NCBI GenBank assembly: GCA_903909435.1
Contig: CAIVVT010000288.1
Coordinates: 124,001-188,000, forward strand
Source: an uncultured Acidobacteriia bacterium
GTDB taxonomy: Bacteria; Acidobacteriota; Terriglobia; Bryobacterales; Bryobacteraceae
DNA: 64,000 nt
Direction of reading: 5' to 3'
Within the stretch, counting starts at the first letter, position 1. Each line of letters starts with the position of its first letter. Below, in pieces: positions 62,380 to 64,000 of this stretch. The position numbers and the translations under genes are program-made. The notes below the pieces were generated by a model that saw nothing but the letters and a program-made list of their open reading frames with translations, ran no database searches and was not told the DNA's origin.

Positions 62380-62721
62380 ATGGACTATTACCAGCACGAC
62401 GAAGCCACGACCTTCCGCTTTCAACTCGCTGGAGAACTGGCGGGACCCTGGGTAACGGATCTGGAGCACGCCTGGCAAACCGCGACGTCAATCATGCTCC
62501 ATAAGCAATTGGTTCTGGACGTTTCAGATCTCACAGGTGCCGATGCGCCGGGAATTCAATTGCTCCAACGCATGCTTAGATCCGGCGCCAGTCTGGTTTC
62601 TGCCGAGCCACCGGCCTCGCCAGGCCTGCTGCGCTCGTTAGGAGTGCCCGTAGCCTTTAAGCCGCGCCAAGAATCTTCGCGGAGTCCGTGGCGCTGGCTT
62701 CACCAAGCCTTTGTCGGCTGA
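62380..62721 (+). CDS. STAS-like domain protein
   Basis: A 113-aa cytoplasmic protein resembling the STAS fold of anti-sigma-factor antagonists: FRFQLAGELAGPWVTDLEHAW for the first strand-helix unit and LVLDVSDLTGADAPGIQLLQRM for the core. The conserved phosphorylated Ser in the DxSG turn is replaced (ADAPGIQLL), so classical kinase control is unlikely. It is divergent from the GAF sigma-54 activator. No partner anti-sigma gene is in the window. Confidence 0.7.
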   Translation: MDYYQHDEATTFRFQLAGELAGPWVTDLEHAWQTATSIMLHKQLVLDVSDLTGADAPGIQLLQRMLRSGASLVSAEPPASPGLLRSLGVPVAFKPRQESSRSPWRWLHQAFVG

Positions 62722-62788
62722 TAAGCTGCGGGAGCCTTGGACCGCGCGCTGGGGAGAGTCTGGGGATAGCAACGCGGCACGTGCTCCG

Positions 62789-63499
62789 CTACGGATTAGA
62801 AGCGGCAACCAGGTCCGCACCGGGGAAGCCGTCTCCGGCACTCTCCCCGCATGCGTCGTCGCTGAACCATACGGTCATCTCGACATCGCCGACGAGAGCA
62901 GCACGAGCCGTGAGAATGAGCCTTCGGGGTCGCGATTTGCCTTCAACAATGCTGTAATCGCGCACAAAACGCGGATGGCTAAGAAACGCGGTGGGCGATT
63001 TCACAAACTCCCCCCATTCCCGCAACGGCAGCGCAGTAGCCGCATCCAGCCACAACTCACCGCGGAACAGGCCGACTCGCTTGTGCTTCGGGATCACGCG
63101 GAAGACTTGGGCAACGTGGCCGTTGTAGTCCGCAACTCCGGCGCGCTCAATACGATAGTTGCCAGCCGCGATGGCGAACTCCTTCTTGTCGGATCGCCTC
63201 TCGACGTCGGCCGCCAGGTAGCGGGAGATGACATCCTTCCCGATAATCCTATCTCCGCTAAAGCGCAGTCCGGTGTAGACGGTTTCACCGGCACGGGTGA
63301 TCATCCGCAACCCCCGCATTGCGCCGTGCTTTTGGAGCCGCGGCAACGAAGCCTCAATCTCAACTCCCACCGTCTCCCCAAGTCCGGCACCCGGACCGTC
63401 GTGAGTGGCCAACAGATAACGTTCCAAGACGCTCTGCGGGATTGGGGACTGGCCCAGTGCAAAGCTGGCGCTCAGCGCGGTAAAGAGTGCGAGTCGCAT
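62789..63499 (-). CDS. Secreted protein of unknown function
   Basis: A 236-aa exported protein started at 63499 (signal peptide MRLALFTALSASFALGQ); the frame to 63595 is rejected. The mature part begins SPIPQSVLERYLLATHDG and is beta-rich, with many basic-aromatic strands (FRGELWLDAATALPLREWGEF, VRDYSIVEGKSRPRRLIL). The pattern recalls LolA/LolB-type half-barrels of outer-membrane lipoprotein carriers, but the resemblance is general and there is no lipobox. No operon partner is seen. Confidence 0.65.
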   Translation of the reverse strand: MRLALFTALSASFALGQSPIPQSVLERYLLATHDGPGAGLGETVGVEIEASLPRLQKHGAMRGLRMITRAGETVYTGLRFSGDRIIGKDVISRYLAADVERRSDKKEFAIAAGNYRIERAGVADYNGHVAQVFRVIPKHKRVGLFRGELWLDAATALPLREWGEFVKSPTAFLSHPRFVRDYSIVEGKSRPRRLILTARAALVGDVEMTVWFSDDACGESAGDGFPGADLVAASNP

Positions 63500-63804
63500 A
63501 AAACAAGAGAGAAGGAGCCCACACGCTTGCGCTGGCAGCACCTTCGTCCAGACAACCTTCTCAATGCACGTTGGATTCCAGCCCGTCTTCGACACGCCTC
63601 GGCATGCGATCGGGGAAGCGAACGAGAGAGAAAACTGGGGCTATCTCGCATAACGCATTAGGAGTTAACGCCGTGCTTCGGACGCCGGGATCGAGGTCCG
63701 ACGGCAACACCAATGTTCCTTGAGCCGCCACAAAGGGTTGAGTTCGCGCTTCAGCCTATACAAACAACTCCTTGCGAGCCCCGCACCACGTTGCCTTGTT
63801 CTCA
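63500..63804. other. Intergenic stretch without recognised feature
   Basis: About 305 bp between the tail of the truncated VWFA-like gene and the start of the secreted protein, both on the minus strand. No gene, strong hairpin or sigma-54 element was identified. Confidence 0.35.
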
Positions 63805-64000
63805 TTACCCGGTCGGCCCCGAAAGCACGGGCGTTCGCCTCGGATGCCGACCGACTCCTAAGATCCCAACGGGACCCTCCGGCGCGTAGTAACCCGGCCG
63901 GTAGTAGAGCTTGAGCTTCCGCCCACGCGCCTGGCCCGACAGCTTTAGGCTGATTTTGTGGTACTTCCCATCATTCTGAATGCCCGTTGCCTTGTAGTCC
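63805..64000 (-). CDS. C-terminal end of a VWFA-related secreted protein (cut by window edge)
   Basis: On the minus strand the frame enters from the right edge and runs 64 codons to a TAA at 63805-63807. It includes DGKYHKISLKLSG and KLKLYYRPGYYAPEG. This RPGYYAP segment, following a DGKYHKI stretch, is typical of the domain that follows the VWFA part in VWFA-related acidobacterial proteins. The gene therefore begins outside the window. It is a second member of the family found at 44658-48068. Confidence 0.65.
   Translation of the reverse strand, partial: DYKATGIQNDGKYHKISLKLSGQARGRKLKLYYRPGYYAPEGPVGILGVGRHPRRTPVLSGPTG

Noticed and set aside
1-64000. CRISPR arrays, rRNA genes, complete insertion sequences
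   Set aside because: No regularly spaced repeats, no rRNA-like conserved stretches and no transposase frames were seen on reading both strands.

Overview
The window is about 60% GC and reads like a chromosome segment of an Acidobacteriota bacterium, probably Solibacter/Bryobacter-like. I infer this from the gene families, not from a marker gene. They include two large TonB-dependent receptors with an N-terminal carboxypeptidase-regulatory-like domain, VWFA-related acidobacterial proteins (one complete at 44.7-48.1 kb, one cut by the right edge), an ASPIC/UnbV FG-GAP protein, PEP-CTERM-like sequence, and many secreted multihaem cytochromes. No rRNA, tRNA, CRISPR array or intact transposon was recognised.

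Layout. 0-5.6 kb: the end of a type I restriction locus (AlbA/Schlafen-type ATP-binding protein, HsdR, YgjP-like zinc hydrolase). 5.7-10.5 kb: a sulfite module (sulfite dehydrogenase SorA/SorB-like, YeiH-type putative sulfate exporter, LysR regulator) and a universal stress protein. 10.6-14 kb: TonB receptor. 14-16.4 kb: a small exported protein, a hotdog thioesterase, a NifX-like protein and PadR regulator no. 1. 16.5-20.5 kb: a sulfur-oxyanion operon (octahaem tetrathionate-reductase-type cytochrome, membrane cytochrome b, split YeeE/YedE transporter with a rhodanese-like tail). 21.3-25.2 kb: a sensor kinase/sigma-54 activator pair facing a small exported-protein/CcmH operon that has its own sigma-54 promoter. 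25.2-29 kb: sulfide:quinone oxidoreductase, an ECF-like sigma factor, and a second sigma-54-driven exported protein. 30-34 kb: M48 protease, nucleoside phosphorylase, an ArsM-like methyltransferase with an in-frame UGA that looks like selenocysteine, and a RidA protein. 34.5-43.6 kb: a tightly coupled five-gene secreted operon (HzsA-like dihaem protein, FG-GAP protein, decahaem/beta-propeller protein, second propeller, ABC-type binding protein), preceded by PadR no. 2. 44.7-51.4 kb: VWFA protein divergent from a cohesin/PEP-CTERM/nonahaem cytochrome fusion, then PadR no. 3. 53-56.4 kb: Asp/Glu racemase, a CdaA-YbbR diadenylate cyclase fusion, a small pseudogene and an outer-membrane barrel. 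56.8-64 kb: GAF-containing sigma-54 activator, a sigma-54 promoter, a degenerate receiver protein and a TonB receptor, then a STAS-like protein, a secreted protein and the tail of another VWFA protein.

Common thread. The segment is dominated by extracytoplasmic redox chemistry of sulfur species: sulfite oxidation, tetrathionate/thiosulfate-type chemistry and sulfide oxidation, plus multihaem electron transfer. Three regulatory devices recur: sigma-54 promoters next to their probable activators, a family of three PadR proteins with the same N-terminal Cys motif each lying beside a multihaem locus, and a four-copy exported domain ending in a Leu-Arg-(Asp/Asn/His)...Gly-x-Pro-x-Trp motif.

The strongest novel candidate is the UGA-containing methyltransferase at 32454-33191. 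The UGA falls at the position of a conserved catalytic Cys of ArsM-type enzymes, the frame stays open to a sensible C-terminus, and a 7-bp hairpin with a GGUC loop sits 20 nt downstream, the geometry of a bacterial SECIS. All functional statements are read from sequence by eye; no database search was run.
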